A stretch of 64,000 bases of DNA from assembly GCA_903840165.1 (NCBI GenBank), contig CAIMEY010000053.1:1-64000 (forward strand), in the 5' to 3' direction. How positions within the stretch are numbered: the first letter of the stretch is position 1; each line of letters starts with the position of its first letter. This DNA is from an uncultured Myxococcales bacterium. GTDB taxonomy: Bacteria; Myxococcota_A; UBA9042. Below the pieces are notes generated by a model. That model was not told the origin of the DNA, searched no databases, and was given only the letters and a program-made list of their open reading frames with translations. Made by a program: the position numbers and the translations under genes. Of the stretch, positions 1 through 9,832 are shown piece by piece.

Positions 1-85
1 CTAACGTACTTAGCGAAGTGCGCGCGACGGTTTGACTTGGCGCAGGAACAGGAAGATGGCCGATTGGTGGCGGGTTTGGAAGTCG

Positions 86-487
86 TCATCCGAGGCCCTC
101 AAAATGTTTAGGGAAATCGCTAAAGGAATTGGCTATGAGCGAGCATAATCCATCGCCACATACTGCAGGGCAGTCTGCGGGGCAATTCCCTGGATTTTCA
201 GCCACTTCGCACACCGAATTGCCACAGACTGGCGCACCACCGTCCGCGCCGTTGGCCGCATCCCCATCCAATTCCACCGCAATTTCCGCATCCTCCCCAG
301 CCATCGCGTCTGCAGTGCTGAGGTCTGCCCGGTCCTCATCACCTCCTGCGGCATCTGACGCAACGTCAGCTGGGCCACTTGCCGCATCCGCCGCCGGTCC
401 AAACAGGCCTGCATCCGGGACCTTGGCGCAGCTAACAGCCCAAACAGCCAAGACCAACCACCGCACGAGACCTCCAAGCCTACTCAA
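86..487 (-). CDS. Small Cys-motif lipoprotein, C-terminus possibly disrupted
   Basis: This 133-residue protein is predicted to be lipid-anchored. It begins with a TTG codon, has a short hydrophobic segment and a lipobox (AVSC, Cys at about 20), then a long Asp/Ala/Gly-rich linker. The C-terminal third carries one complete repeat of the type CGNSVC-E-CPADC and the start of a second (CGDGLC). After CGDGLCS the sequence stops resembling the repeat and ends in a short unrelated tail, so the second repeat looks cut by a frameshift or rearrangement. The TTG overlaps the TGA of the upstream TPR gene, which suggests translational coupling. The same repeat type occurs in the lipoprotein at 13897-15333. 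Function is unknown; extracellular Cys-rich repeats of this kind are common in Myxococcota. Confidence 0.6.
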   Translation of the reverse strand: MSRLGGLVRWLVLAVWAVSCAKVPDAGLFGPAADAASGPADVASDAAGGDEDRADLSTADAMAGEDAEIAVELDGDAANGADGGAPVCGNSVCEVAENPGNCPADCPAVCGDGLCSLIANSFSDFPKHFEGLG

Positions 488-1527
488 AATTGCACCGCAA
501 TATCAACGCCATTAGGCGACAACGCAATGCGCGCTGGCGTTCGCACCAGCATCCAGGTGCCAACGCCGACGCCGACCAGCCCAAGGCCGCCCAGCGCCGC
601 GGAAATTCCCATCCGCGTGTTGATGGACGCCGCCCGGTCCTGCGCCTGCGTGTGGGTCATCGTCAGGATGCGACCAGCGACCGGCGTCGTGTCTTTGTTG
701 AACTGATTCAATGTGCTAAGCGTCACCGCGAACAAGCCAAGGCCAGACACCGCCATCACCGCGCCCGTGCCAGTCGTGGTCCAGGCCAGCGTCCGGTCGG
801 TCGGCGCCGATGGTGCGTTGGCCACGATGAGCGGCGTCGGCCCCGAAGTCCGCAGCGGCGCATCCTTCTGTATCACTGGCGATTTTTGCGGTTCTTGGGG
901 CTTGGACACCACCGCCGGGTCGAGCTTGCGGGCAATGGCCTCCAGGCGCGCCTCGGCCTGCACGCGTTCCCGTGCGTCGGCAGGCGCCTTGCTCAGATAC
1001 TCTTGCAACTGCGCTTTTGCCTTAGCCAATTCACCGGCATTCTGCTCCGCAACAGCCGCCAGAAACAGCCATTGTAGCCGCGCCGGGGCCAAATGCCACG
1101 CGTCCAGGTACAGACTCGCCGACAATCGCGGGTCATCCTTGGCCGCCTTGTCCGCGTCCGCTGCGATGCCAACCGCCCTTTTTTGCTGAAGATCTGCTAG
1201 GTACTCGCCGACTTTGCGCACCCGCTCCGGATCCGCCCCAGGCGCCGCAACAAAGCGTTTGTACAAGTCTTCCGCCTGGGCATCATGCCCAGCAAGGTGC
1301 TCCGAACGCGCCGCGGCGTACAAAAAGGCGGCATCGGGCTGGGTGCGAAAGGCACTGAGGTACAGCTCTGATGCCCGGGCATAGTTCCCGGATTCATACG
1401 CTTTTGCCGCCTGCTGTGCCATGGTGGCGGCCACTTTGGCCTTGTCTGCGGCAAAGCTCGCGCTGGACCATGCCAAGATTAGGATTGCGGCCAGAAACCA
1501 TAGCAGAGCTGTCGACTTAGGGTTCAT
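484..1527 (-). CDS. Exported TPR-like protein with C-terminal hydrophobic segments
   Basis: This 347-residue protein starts with a Sec signal peptide ending near ASFAAD. Helical repeats with TPR-like spacing (A-YESGNYARASELY and later copies) cover about residues 30-200. A Pro/Ser linker leads to two hydrophobic segments around 245-270 and 300-325. It is probably periplasmic and anchored by those segments. The ATG has a good ribosome site (AGGAGGT) just upstream. Its stop overlaps the start of the small lipoprotein downstream, forming a two-gene unit. TPR proteins of this layout occur next to Ser/Thr kinases in myxobacteria, but no specific partner is visible here. Exact function is not recognised. 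Confidence 0.75.
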   Translation of the reverse strand: MNPKSTALLWFLAAILILAWSSASFAADKAKVAATMAQQAAKAYESGNYARASELYLSAFRTQPDAAFLYAAARSEHLAGHDAQAEDLYKRFVAAPGADPERVRKVGEYLADLQQKRAVGIAADADKAAKDDPRLSASLYLDAWHLAPARLQWLFLAAVAEQNAGELAKAKAQLQEYLSKAPADARERVQAEARLEAIARKLDPAVVSKPQEPQKSPVIQKDAPLRTSGPTPLIVANAPSAPTDRTLAWTTTGTGAVMAVSGLGLFAVTLSTLNQFNKDTTPVAGRILTMTHTQAQDRAASINTRMGISAALGGLGLVGVGVGTWMLVRTPARIALSPNGVDIAVQF

Positions 1528-1588
1528 GCCACCTCCTGTACGTCACCCTAGCCGCGGCCGACACGGATTGTCAAGGTGTGGTCCCACC

Positions 1589-1600
1589 GGGGGGGGGGGG
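1589..1600. repeat. Homopolymer tract of 12 G
   Basis: Twelve consecutive G lie in the 105-bp gap between two minus-strand genes. The tract is about 60 bp upstream of the TPR gene start and 33 bp past the stop of the Cys-rich lipoprotein gene. Such runs are prone to slippage. Confidence 0.9.
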
Positions 1601-1632
1601 TACAACCTGACGCGCCCGGCCAATGCCCAGCC

Positions 1633-2847
1633 CTAAGGCGAAACGCCCACCGGCTTGGAATAGCATGACCGCAAACAGAATTTCCCCTGGGACTGTCCCT
1701 TGTCGTCCTTGATGTCCTGGCAGGCATAGCCCTGGGGACAAGGCCCGCCGGGGTCACTGCCACAAATGATGCCGCAAAACGCGCCCTTGTCGGCCCCGGA
1801 CGAGTCCTGCATCTGAAAGCAGGCGTTGGGCGAGCCGCCGCAAGCCGTAGCTTTGTCATCCTTGGTATCGCAGGGCGCGCAGTAATTGCCAGTCGCTGCC
1901 TTGCATTGGCCGCTGCCGACGTCGCACACCTGGCTGTAGCCGCACTGCCAGTTCTTGGTGCAGCCGGTCTTCTTGCATAAGCCGCCCTGGCAGTTTTGAG
2001 AAACATCTTTGCAATCAGCATCTTCTACGCAACCAGGCGCGCATTTGTGGCTGCTGCCGTCGCAGTGGGTTTGGGGCGTGACGCAGTCGCTCGATGTCAA
2101 GCAACCACCTGGAATCTTACAGATTTTGTCCTGGCACTTGGCCCCACTGCCGACGCTGGCACAATCCGCATCCGCCGCGCAAGGGTCACTGCAATGGCCT
2201 GCCGAGCAGACCTTGCCCGATGAACACATCGTCGAGTCTGCACAACCCGCTGTACATGTTGCGTAATCCTTGTTGCATACCATCAGGTACGGGCAATCTG
2301 CGTCGCTACTGCAGCCACCCGCGGCGGTGCCACAACTGCTTGACTTCGGCACGCACTGCATCTGCCCGATACCAATGACATTTTGGCACGAATAGCCCGC
2401 CGGGCAGCCGCCATCGCTCAGGCAGACGAGGCCGCAGAAACTGCCGCCTTTTTGATAGGTTAAGCAGGCTGAGCCAGGCTGTCCTTCCACCAACGCCTGT
2501 TCGCACTGATTGTCCGCGACGCACGGCTCGCAGAGCTTATGCGCGGTCGCACAGACGCGCTTACAAGGGTCGCAAAATTGACCAGTTGCGCAGTTGGCAT
2601 TGGTGTCGCAGATGGCGCTCGGGTCGGTCGCTGCCAGGCAATTGGCTGCCGCAATGCTGCCTTGGCCGTCCTGCCCTGAGCCGCTGATCGCATCGGAGCC
2701 CCCAGCGTCGCTGCCGGCATCGCCCTGGGCGTCCGCAGAACTCACTGAATCTGCGGCATTTTGACCGTCCGCAGGCGAATTCGCCGTCGAGCTCTTGCAA
2801 GCCGAACTCAGCAGCAGCACAGTCAGCATCCAGGTCCAGGTCCGCAT
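1633..2847 (-). CDS. Cys-rich extracellular lipoprotein
   Basis: This 404-residue protein begins at an ATG with a strong ribosome site (GGAGGTG, 4 nt away). More upstream in-frame codons exist but lie in the divergent intergenic region. Residues 1-17 form a lipoprotein signal with lipobox SSAC. A Ser/Asp/Gly linker follows to about residue 50. The rest is a series of Cys-rich modules with the recurrent pattern C-x-D-x-D-C and pairs such as CSSDADC, CAADADC and CVEDADC, consistent with many disulfides. It is divergent from the M28 peptidase gene, 123 bp away. Proteins of this style are secreted or surface-anchored in Myxococcota; binding or scaffold roles are possible but not shown. Confidence 0.75.
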   Translation of the reverse strand: MRTWTWMLTVLLLSSACKSSTANSPADGQNAADSVSSADAQGDAGSDAGGSDAISGSGQDGQGSIAAANCLAATDPSAICDTNANCATGQFCDPCKRVCATAHKLCEPCVADNQCEQALVEGQPGSACLTYQKGGSFCGLVCLSDGGCPAGYSCQNVIGIGQMQCVPKSSSCGTAAGGCSSDADCPYLMVCNKDYATCTAGCADSTMCSSGKVCSAGHCSDPCAADADCASVGSGAKCQDKICKIPGGCLTSSDCVTPQTHCDGSSHKCAPGCVEDADCKDVSQNCQGGLCKKTGCTKNWQCGYSQVCDVGSGQCKAATGNYCAPCDTKDDKATACGGSPNACFQMQDSSGADKGAFCGIICGSDPGGPCPQGYACQDIKDDKGQSQGKFCLRSCYSKPVGVSP

Positions 2848-2970
2848 GGTCACCTCCGGCAAAGGCCCCGACGGTACCGCAAACGGCCCCGCGGGTAAAC
2901 GGTGGCGCCCCAAAGTTCCCTGGCCCAGCAGCGCACCCAGGCATGGCAAAAGCGGCAACGGAGGGCAGGC

Positions 2971-4416
2971 ATGACCCACAGAAACGGACCTAATCCTCTG
3001 ATGATACAGCTATTTTGCTGGTGCCTTCTTGGCCTTTGTCTACCGCCCTGGGCCCTCGCTGCGCCGCCCGCAGTCGCCTTGCCCCAAGGCATTGACTTGG
3101 ATTTACAGCGAATTCACACAGCGGCCCTGCAATCGCCGCGCGGCATGGCTCGCCTCACGGAACTCTGCGATACCATTGGCCATCGACTGGCCGGCTCGGT
3201 TGCGCTGGAACAGGCCGTCCTCTGGGCCGTGGCGGGTTTGCACGCCGACGGTCAAACGAACGTGCGCGCCGAGCCCGTGCAAGTCCGCGCCTGGAAACGG
3301 GGAAATGAGTCCCTGCAGATGCTGCAGCCGCGGTCCATGCCGCTGACGATGATCGGCCTGGGCAACTCGAGTGGCACGGGGCCGCAAGGAATTACCGCGC
3401 AATTGCTCGTAGTTAGCGATGAGGCGGACCTACAAGCCCACGCCGCCGAGGCCAAAGGCAAAATCGTCCTCTTTGACAACGCCATGGCACCTTGGAGCCG
3501 CGAACAGGGCTCGGGCTATGGCAAAGCGGTGCGTTTTCGCAGTGGCGGCAGGGTGTTGGCGGGCAAGCTGGGTGCTGTGGCCGTGCTGGTGCGTTCGGTG
3601 ACGGCCCACAGCCTCAACACCCCGCACACCGGCGCGACTCAGGATGGCCCCGAGGTGCCCGCGATTGCGGCGGCGGCGGTGACGGTCGAGCACGCGCAAA
3701 TGCTGCATCGATTGGCGGCCTTAGGCCCCGTGCGCTTGCACCTGACCATGGATGCGCACTTTGACGCCGACCGCAACTCCGCCAATGTGCTAGCAGAGAT
3801 ACAAGGCTATGAACATCCAGAGGAAATCGTCGTGATTGGCGGTCATCTTGACTCTTGGGATGTCGGCCAAGGCGCCCACGATGATGGCGCTGGCGTGGTC
3901 CATGCCATGGAAGCCCTGCGAATCATTCGTCAACTCGGCCTCAAGCCGCGGCGAACTATCCGCGTGGTGCTGTGGACCAATGAGGAAAACGGCCTAGCTG
4001 GTGCACGCGCCTATGCCCTTGCCCACGCACATGAATTGGCCAATACCGTCGCGGCCATCGAGTCCGACGCGGGTGGCTTCTCCCCGGTGGGCCTCGGTAT
4101 CGAAGTCACCGAGACCGTGCGCGATGGCCAAGGGCTGGCCGTGGCCCAACTGCAAAGACTGCTCAATCTCATTGCAATTCCTCAGTTTTCTGAGGTCAAT
4201 CCGGGACAGGCTGGGGCCGATACGTCGCCCCTGCTCAAGACCGGTGTGCCGGGGCTGGAACTGCTGACCGATGGGGCCCACTACTTTGACTACCACCACA
4301 CGGCGGCGGACACGGTCGACAAGGTTGATCCCCAGCAATTACAACGTGGAATCGATGCCTTGGCCAGCGTCGCCTACGTCTTGGCCCAGTGGCCGGGGCG
4401 CTTGTCGCGACCGTAG
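2971..4416 (+). CDS. Secreted M28-family zinc peptidase (carboxypeptidase Q-like)
   Basis: This 481-residue exported aminopeptidase or carboxypeptidase starts at an ATG preceded by GGAGGG. A hydrophobic signal (residues about 10-30, ending ALAAPP) targets it for export. A protease-associated insert lies around 120-250. The M28 catalytic core then shows the zinc-binding set: GGHLDSWD (His292), HDDGAG (Asp304), TNEENG (Glu338, general base, and the next Glu), IESDAGG, and the late His pair in DYHHTAADT. Length and layout fit the plasma glutamate carboxypeptidase group, which cleaves small peptides in the periplasm or outside the cell. The gene stands alone, divergent from a Cys-rich lipoprotein. 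Substrate is unknown. Confidence 0.85.
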   Translation: MTHRNGPNPLMIQLFCWCLLGLCLPPWALAAPPAVALPQGIDLDLQRIHTAALQSPRGMARLTELCDTIGHRLAGSVALEQAVLWAVAGLHADGQTNVRAEPVQVRAWKRGNESLQMLQPRSMPLTMIGLGNSSGTGPQGITAQLLVVSDEADLQAHAAEAKGKIVLFDNAMAPWSREQGSGYGKAVRFRSGGRVLAGKLGAVAVLVRSVTAHSLNTPHTGATQDGPEVPAIAAAAVTVEHAQMLHRLAALGPVRLHLTMDAHFDADRNSANVLAEIQGYEHPEEIVVIGGHLDSWDVGQGAHDDGAGVVHAMEALRIIRQLGLKPRRTIRVVLWTNEENGLAGARAYALAHAHELANTVAAIESDAGGFSPVGLGIEVTETVRDGQGLAVAQLQRLLNLIAIPQFSEVNPGQAGADTSPLLKTGVPGLELLTDGAHYFDYHHTAADTVDKVDPQQLQRGIDALASVAYVLAQWPGRLSRP

Positions 4417-4456
4417 GCCCTAAGATGGGCCCAGGCAGCCGCAGACTAGGCCGATG

Positions 4457-7400
4457 CTAGCGAAAATCACCAATCAATTCAAAGGCTGCCCAGTAGGCCG
4501 GTGCCGCAAAGGGCCTCTGCCCACCGCGCTGCATCCGCAGAACCGCCAGTTGGGCATTGCGCAACGCGTCCAGGGTATCGCCGTTGCCACGCTTGAGGTT
4601 ACTGTACAATTGCACCATTAATTCACTGGTTGCCTCATCATCCACGTCCCACAGCGACGCCACCAGGGCCGGCGCACCTGCCGTCGCAAAGGCCGAGGCG
4701 ATGCTGATGACCTCATCGCCGGTCGAGCGGCCCAGCTCAATCGCCGTTTCACACGCCGACAGCACCACCAGGTCGGTATGGCCCTGCATCCCTTCAAACC
4801 CAGTAATTTCATCGACACTGAGGGTATCGCCTGCCATCTTCAGGTGGCTCGCCAGCGCGTCGTGCGCCAAGATGCCATGGGTGGCAAAGTGGACAATGCG
4901 AAACTGCCCAGCCATGTCAAAGAATTTCGCTTTGGTTGCCTCGCCTTCCAGCAGCACCCGAGCGTCTGGGAACGAGTCGGCGCGCACCCTCTCCATTTCC
5001 GCCCGCGCCCCAGGCAAGGTGCCGTCTGGATTGGCAAAAGCCAGCAGCGTCGGCGTCTGCCGCGTGTGAACCTGGCCGAGCATGCGAAAGATGGTCGTCG
5101 AGCTCAGATAGCCAATCCGATACTTCTCAAGCGCGTAAAAAGCGTGTCCTTGTGCATCTTTACCCTGCAATGCGTGCAGTGGCAGATAGTACAAGGGGCC
5201 AAAGGGCACGATGAGCACGGTATGGGCAGTGCTCAGCTCAGCTTCGAGCGGTTGCAGAAGCCAATCATAGAGTTGCGTGCTCAACGCGTCGGCATCTGCG
5301 CCTTCGGGCACGCCTTCATCGCCCAGGCCCTGCGCGCTGCGTTTGGCACCCGAACGCCTGGCACCGCGCACACTGCCCTGCCCGCCGATGCTTCGCCGCC
5401 AATCGAAGACGGCCCTCTCCAGCACGTCCGCGGCAACAGCAATCTTGAACGCATGGGGCTTGGGCTGATCCTTAGCCAAAACAAAGGCGTAGACCGCATC
5501 GCTGGCCACAAAGTACTCCACCACCGTCGTCTGCGGCGGCAGAGAACTCCGCAATTCCGATAAGGATTCGGGATTGACCGCCAGCAGCGCGTACATTTGC
5601 CGGTGGTCGCGCTTAAGGTGCAGAAGCAATTGCCGCAATTCGCCATCCGTTTGCGCCACTTGCTTGCCCAAGGCCTCCACGCGGCCCGCACTGCGTTGCA
5701 CTTGCGGTTTGGCCAACTCCAGGTCCAACGCTTGCCGGGCCGCAGCCGCCTGTTGCTCAGCGTCACGAACATCCACCAGTACTTTTGAGAGCTTACCGTC
5801 CTGTGCCTTGACGCCGCTATGTTCAAAGATACGCCGCAATTCTGCGTCCCGTGAAAGCTCAAGGATTTCCATGGCCCGCGTGACGTTGCCCAGGCGAATC
5901 TGCAAATCCATCGCGTCTTTGAACACTTCGCGCGTCCGGCTGTAACTCAGCGCCCCGTGACGGTCGGCGTCCGAACCCGCCCGTGTCAGCTGATCCACCA
6001 ATGTGGTCACCGCCTCGTCATACGCTTTGGCCGCCGACGGCAGGTCCTGAGCCGCCTCCAGCGCCCGCCCCAGCGCATGGGCACACGGCCAACGAATCGC
6101 AGTCACATCAAGGGATTGCGCATGTTGCATGGCCTCTTGCGCCGCCTGCACCGCTGCCGGCACCTGCCCCTGCTTGATGAGCACCAGCGCCTGTTCCGCC
6201 AAGACCTGCGCCAAGTTGGGCTCTAGCTGCAGTTTGCGCGCAATCTCAAGGGCTTTCTGCACAGCTTCCTGGGCCGCAGCCAGCCTGCCGCTTTGGCGAT
6301 TGGCCTCCGCCAGGCCTTGCCACGCCCGCATCGAACCATTGTCATCTTGCAGACTTTGATACAGTTTGAGCGCCTGTTCAAACAAGGGCACGGCCAAAGC
6401 CGGCTCATGCCCAACGTCGAGCAAGGCCCGGCCCAGCAACTGCCGCGATAGCGCCCTCACCCAGGTCACGCCCACGCGCTGGCCCAACTCATAGACTTCT
6501 TGGAACAATTGCCTAGCCGTCGCCACATCCCCGCGGCGCACAGCCAAGGCGCCCAGCACCAGCAAGGCCAGGCGTTCCTGGTCCGGGTCCCGCGCCCGCC
6601 GGCTTTCCTTGATCAATCGCTCCGCCAGGGTCTGGGCCACGGCCAAGTTGGACGCCGTTAACTCAATGTTTGCACGCTGGAAAAGGATGCGCCGCAGTTG
6701 CGCGGGATTGGCGTTGGCTTGGGCGTGCGTCTCCGCCGCCAGTGCGTGGGTGCGCGCCTGTCCGACCTTGCCCGCGTCCAGCGCAAAATCGGCAAGATCC
6801 ATATAGGCTTGGGCCAGGCAGTCGCTGCGGTCCTCGTCCGCACAGCGTTGACGCACCGCCTCGGCGACTTGAGGAAGTGCCTGCAAATCACCAAGATTAA
6901 AGCGAAGTTGCGCATCCATTCTCTGCAAATCAACCGCAGCCTCCAAGGTCCCATCCCCCTGGGCCTGCCGGATCAGGGTCTGCAACATCGCCAAAGCTTG
7001 GGTACTTTCACCCTGGCTCGCCATCAGTGCAGCCTGGCGAAAAGCCACGGCGTACGCACGCTCCTTCGCCCCGATATCCGTGAACGCCTTGAAAGCACGG
7101 GCTAAGGTCTGCGCCTGTAACGCCGGATTGGCCGCCGCCGCCACCTCTGCATCGCGCGTCAGCAAAGCTTCTGCCCCTAGGCCCCGCCGCGCCGACTCAT
7201 AGGCATCCGCCGCCGGCGTCCCTTGCTGCACGTCGCCAAGCAGAACCAGCGCCTGATGAAAGCGACCTGCCGCCACAAGCGCTTTGGCCGCAATTACCCG
7301 CGGTGCCAAGGCCCTAAACTCATCGCGCGCAGTGTTTGCCAGGGCCTGGACCAGCGCCAAACGTTGCACCTGGGCCGGGGTCCGCGGGCCCGCTCGCCGC

Positions 7401-9631
7401 GCTGCATCGGCCAATTGATCAGGCGAAAAGCTAGGTTGGTCGGTGTCTGCCAGCGATTGCAGGGCCCGACGCTGCCAGTTGGGGTCGCTCAGCGCCGCCG
7501 TCTCCTGCGTCACCAGGTCGGGCAGCCCGAGCTCAATGGCGCTTCGCACAATTCGCAAATGGTTTCGTGGAACTTCCTCGCTACGGCCCAAAGCGCGTCG
7601 CGCCTGTGCCCAGCGCACGACCGCCGCATGTTGGCCCTGCAACCACGCATCATCTGGCGCAATTTCCAGGCTCCGCTTCATATGCTGCAGCGCATCGGCC
7701 AGGCTCGCCTCGGTGCCATCGCCCGCCAGCAGTTGCCAGCGCGCCGCCAGACAATGCCCCCAGGTGAGGTTCGGGTCCAGCTGCAATGCCTTGTCCGCAC
7801 TCGCTTTTGCCGCCGGCAGGTCGCCGAGGGCCAGTTGCACGGCCCCCAAGGTCTGCCAGCCCCCCGCGTGGCTAGGCTCGAGTTCCACGCCGCGCCGCGC
7901 GTGCAGTAAGGCTTCTGGCAATTTCCTTTGAATCAGAAGGACATAAGCCAGATCAAAACGCGGCTGCGCCAGTTGCGGCCTCAGGGTCACGCGCTGCCGG
8001 TGCAACTGCTCCACGCGCAGCCAATCGCTGGCCTCAAAGGCGACATCGGCCCAACCGCTGAGGCGGGCGTACAGACAATCGTTGTCCTGCAACTGCCCGC
8101 AAAGCTTCTCATATTTGCCAATCCTTTCGTCGACCTTCTTGGGTTCGTGATCCGCCAAGTGGTCAGCAATCCAACCGTCCAAGGTCTGCAACTCCCGCAG
8201 CACGGCCAACCGCTCGGGACCAGCGGCAGCTCGCTGAAATTGTTCAGGTGTCGCCGCTCGGTCCAAGGCGTGCTGGTACTGCAGCGCCGCTTCGTCCCAA
8301 TCCGCTTGTTCTTCATTGACTTGGGCCAAGGCCATCGCCGCCGCGAACGCTTTGGGCTCGGTCTTCTCGAGTTGTATACCAAGGGCGTATCTCCGCCAAG
8401 CGTCAAGCGATTTTGCCTGTTGCGGGTCCTTTTTCCCCAATGCAGCGAAGATCGCCAGAGCAGCGTCCGGCCTTCCCTGGCGAACATCGATAAATCCCCG
8501 ATATTGCTGGCAAATATCAACCTTGAAGCCCACACGCTGTAAACGCTCCAGGTGCTGCAACGCATCGTCGTAGCGACCGCGGTCGTACAGGGCCTTCATC
8601 ACCTCAAAGCGCGCCGCCGTGTCATCGGGGTCGAGCCTCAGGGTATCGAGGCCAATACGGATTGTTTCTAAGGACTTAAGGCGGGTCAGGATGCGCTTGT
8701 CGTCGGGTAGAAGGTCCAGGGCCTGCCGCCACAGCCGCTCAGCCGCTTCGCTGTCGCCTTTCTCCATGAATTGCGTGCCCTTACGCAGAAGGGGCCCAAC
8801 CCGCAGTTCGGCCGTGTAATGGGCACCCGAAGGCGTGCGATTGATAATCCAAGTCGCGTAAATCTCAACAAATTTCCAAGAGTGGCCCATGTACTTGCCA
8901 GGATAGGCCCGCATGAACTCGACAAAATCTGCCAAATCCTGACGCGTGCTGCGGGCAAAGGCGTCGCCGAGCCACAGGCCGTGAAAACGCCCACCTTCAA
9001 TCCGCACTTGCAGCACGGACTGAGCTAAAGTCGCTAATTCATGAACTTCTTGCAGGCAGGCGTCCAGACTGGCAGCGACGTGCTCCGGCTGCGGATTGGC
9101 CAGCAGTCCCGCCAATTCCGCAAATGTTTGGGTCCCTTGCAAGGGCAGAAGCGTGATATCCGAAGACGCCACCTCAAACAGCGGCTCGTCGGCCTGATCG
9201 GCTGGCAGCTCCACCGAATAACGCACATAATCGCCGAGTTGCACTGCCCCTGCCAACTGGCTCAAGGCGATGATGGCGCTGTGGTCCCGCAGCTGCTGCA
9301 CCTGGCCCACGGCCTGGCGCACCGAGAAGACCACGGCGGGCGCTTCGCCGGGAATCACGCTGCGGACCGGCAGCACCTCCAGGGCCCGCTGATCGGCGCT
9401 TAGCCACTCAGACGATCCACGATTGATTTCAACATGTTGTTCATCAATGATGCGGACGACATGGCCGCCTAAGGCATGGCGGACCGTGCCTGGCACCGCG
9501 GGCTTCAATTCGGGCGGCGGCGGCGTGGCGGGAGAAACCGCTGCGCCTGTTGTCGTACAAGCCGATAACTGCTCGATCATGAACAGCAAAATCGCAAGGC
9601 AGCGCAGCAGTCGTCGGATCAGAACGGGCAT
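4457..9631 (-). CDS. Lipid-anchored TPR-CHAT protease-like protein
   Basis: This 1,724-residue protein starts with a lipoprotein signal (lipobox LSAC, Cys about 25). Long arrays of TPR helices fill most of residues 250-1300, followed by a coiled region and a C-terminal CHAT caspase-like domain from about 1400. The catalytic pair is intact: His1585 in HFATHG and Cys1627 in LSACET, followed by the SLWDVDD strand typical of CHAT. CHAT domains are clan CD cysteine peptidases; known bacterial ones cleave partner proteins in immunity or signalling. Placement outside the cytoplasmic membrane is inferred from the signal. The ATG lacks a clear ribosome site and has a promoter-like -10 only 9 nt away. 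It is divergent from the rhodanese gene. Confidence 0.85.
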   Translation of the reverse strand: MPVLIRRLLRCLAILLFMIEQLSACTTTGAAVSPATPPPPELKPAVPGTVRHALGGHVVRIIDEQHVEINRGSSEWLSADQRALEVLPVRSVIPGEAPAVVFSVRQAVGQVQQLRDHSAIIALSQLAGAVQLGDYVRYSVELPADQADEPLFEVASSDITLLPLQGTQTFAELAGLLANPQPEHVAASLDACLQEVHELATLAQSVLQVRIEGGRFHGLWLGDAFARSTRQDLADFVEFMRAYPGKYMGHSWKFVEIYATWIINRTPSGAHYTAELRVGPLLRKGTQFMEKGDSEAAERLWRQALDLLPDDKRILTRLKSLETIRIGLDTLRLDPDDTAARFEVMKALYDRGRYDDALQHLERLQRVGFKVDICQQYRGFIDVRQGRPDAALAIFAALGKKDPQQAKSLDAWRRYALGIQLEKTEPKAFAAAMALAQVNEEQADWDEAALQYQHALDRAATPEQFQRAAAGPERLAVLRELQTLDGWIADHLADHEPKKVDERIGKYEKLCGQLQDNDCLYARLSGWADVAFEASDWLRVEQLHRQRVTLRPQLAQPRFDLAYVLLIQRKLPEALLHARRGVELEPSHAGGWQTLGAVQLALGDLPAAKASADKALQLDPNLTWGHCLAARWQLLAGDGTEASLADALQHMKRSLEIAPDDAWLQGQHAAVVRWAQARRALGRSEEVPRNHLRIVRSAIELGLPDLVTQETAALSDPNWQRRALQSLADTDQPSFSPDQLADAARRAGPRTPAQVQRLALVQALANTARDEFRALAPRVIAAKALVAAGRFHQALVLLGDVQQGTPAADAYESARRGLGAEALLTRDAEVAAAANPALQAQTLARAFKAFTDIGAKERAYAVAFRQAALMASQGESTQALAMLQTLIRQAQGDGTLEAAVDLQRMDAQLRFNLGDLQALPQVAEAVRQRCADEDRSDCLAQAYMDLADFALDAGKVGQARTHALAAETHAQANANPAQLRRILFQRANIELTASNLAVAQTLAERLIKESRRARDPDQERLALLVLGALAVRRGDVATARQLFQEVYELGQRVGVTWVRALSRQLLGRALLDVGHEPALAVPLFEQALKLYQSLQDDNGSMRAWQGLAEANRQSGRLAAAQEAVQKALEIARKLQLEPNLAQVLAEQALVLIKQGQVPAAVQAAQEAMQHAQSLDVTAIRWPCAHALGRALEAAQDLPSAAKAYDEAVTTLVDQLTRAGSDADRHGALSYSRTREVFKDAMDLQIRLGNVTRAMEILELSRDAELRRIFEHSGVKAQDGKLSKVLVDVRDAEQQAAAARQALDLELAKPQVQRSAGRVEALGKQVAQTDGELRQLLLHLKRDHRQMYALLAVNPESLSELRSSLPPQTTVVEYFVASDAVYAFVLAKDQPKPHAFKIAVAADVLERAVFDWRRSIGGQGSVRGARRSGAKRSAQGLGDEGVPEGADADALSTQLYDWLLQPLEAELSTAHTVLIVPFGPLYYLPLHALQGKDAQGHAFYALEKYRIGYLSSTTIFRMLGQVHTRQTPTLLAFANPDGTLPGARAEMERVRADSFPDARVLLEGEATKAKFFDMAGQFRIVHFATHGILAHDALASHLKMAGDTLSVDEITGFEGMQGHTDLVVLSACETAIELGRSTGDEVISIASAFATAGAPALVASLWDVDDEATSELMVQLYSNLKRGNGDTLDALRNAQLAVLRMQRGGQRPFAAPAYWAAFELIGDFR

Positions 9632-9640
9632 GGTCCAGCT

Positions 9641-9670
9641 ACAATAGCCGCCCCTCGCCCAGCACCGCAA
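9641..9670 (-). promoter_or_regulatory. Putative promoter of the TPR-CHAT gene
   Basis: On the minus strand TTGCGG (9665-9670) and TATTGT (9641-9646) are separated by 18 nt. The -10 ends 9 nt before the ATG, so a transcript would have almost no leader. This is pattern-based only. Confidence 0.35.
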
Positions 9671-9832
9671 GGACCTGCCATGACGGGCGACTCGGCGTCG
9701 GGGCCAAAAGGCACTCCGTCAAGCAAATACTGCATAAACAGGCAGTTGCTGACACCGCTAGCGCAGTCGGGCCTGTGCTGTGCTACGCTAGGGGCCAACG
9801 GGCGCACTGAACCGCGGCCAGAGGACTCCGAC

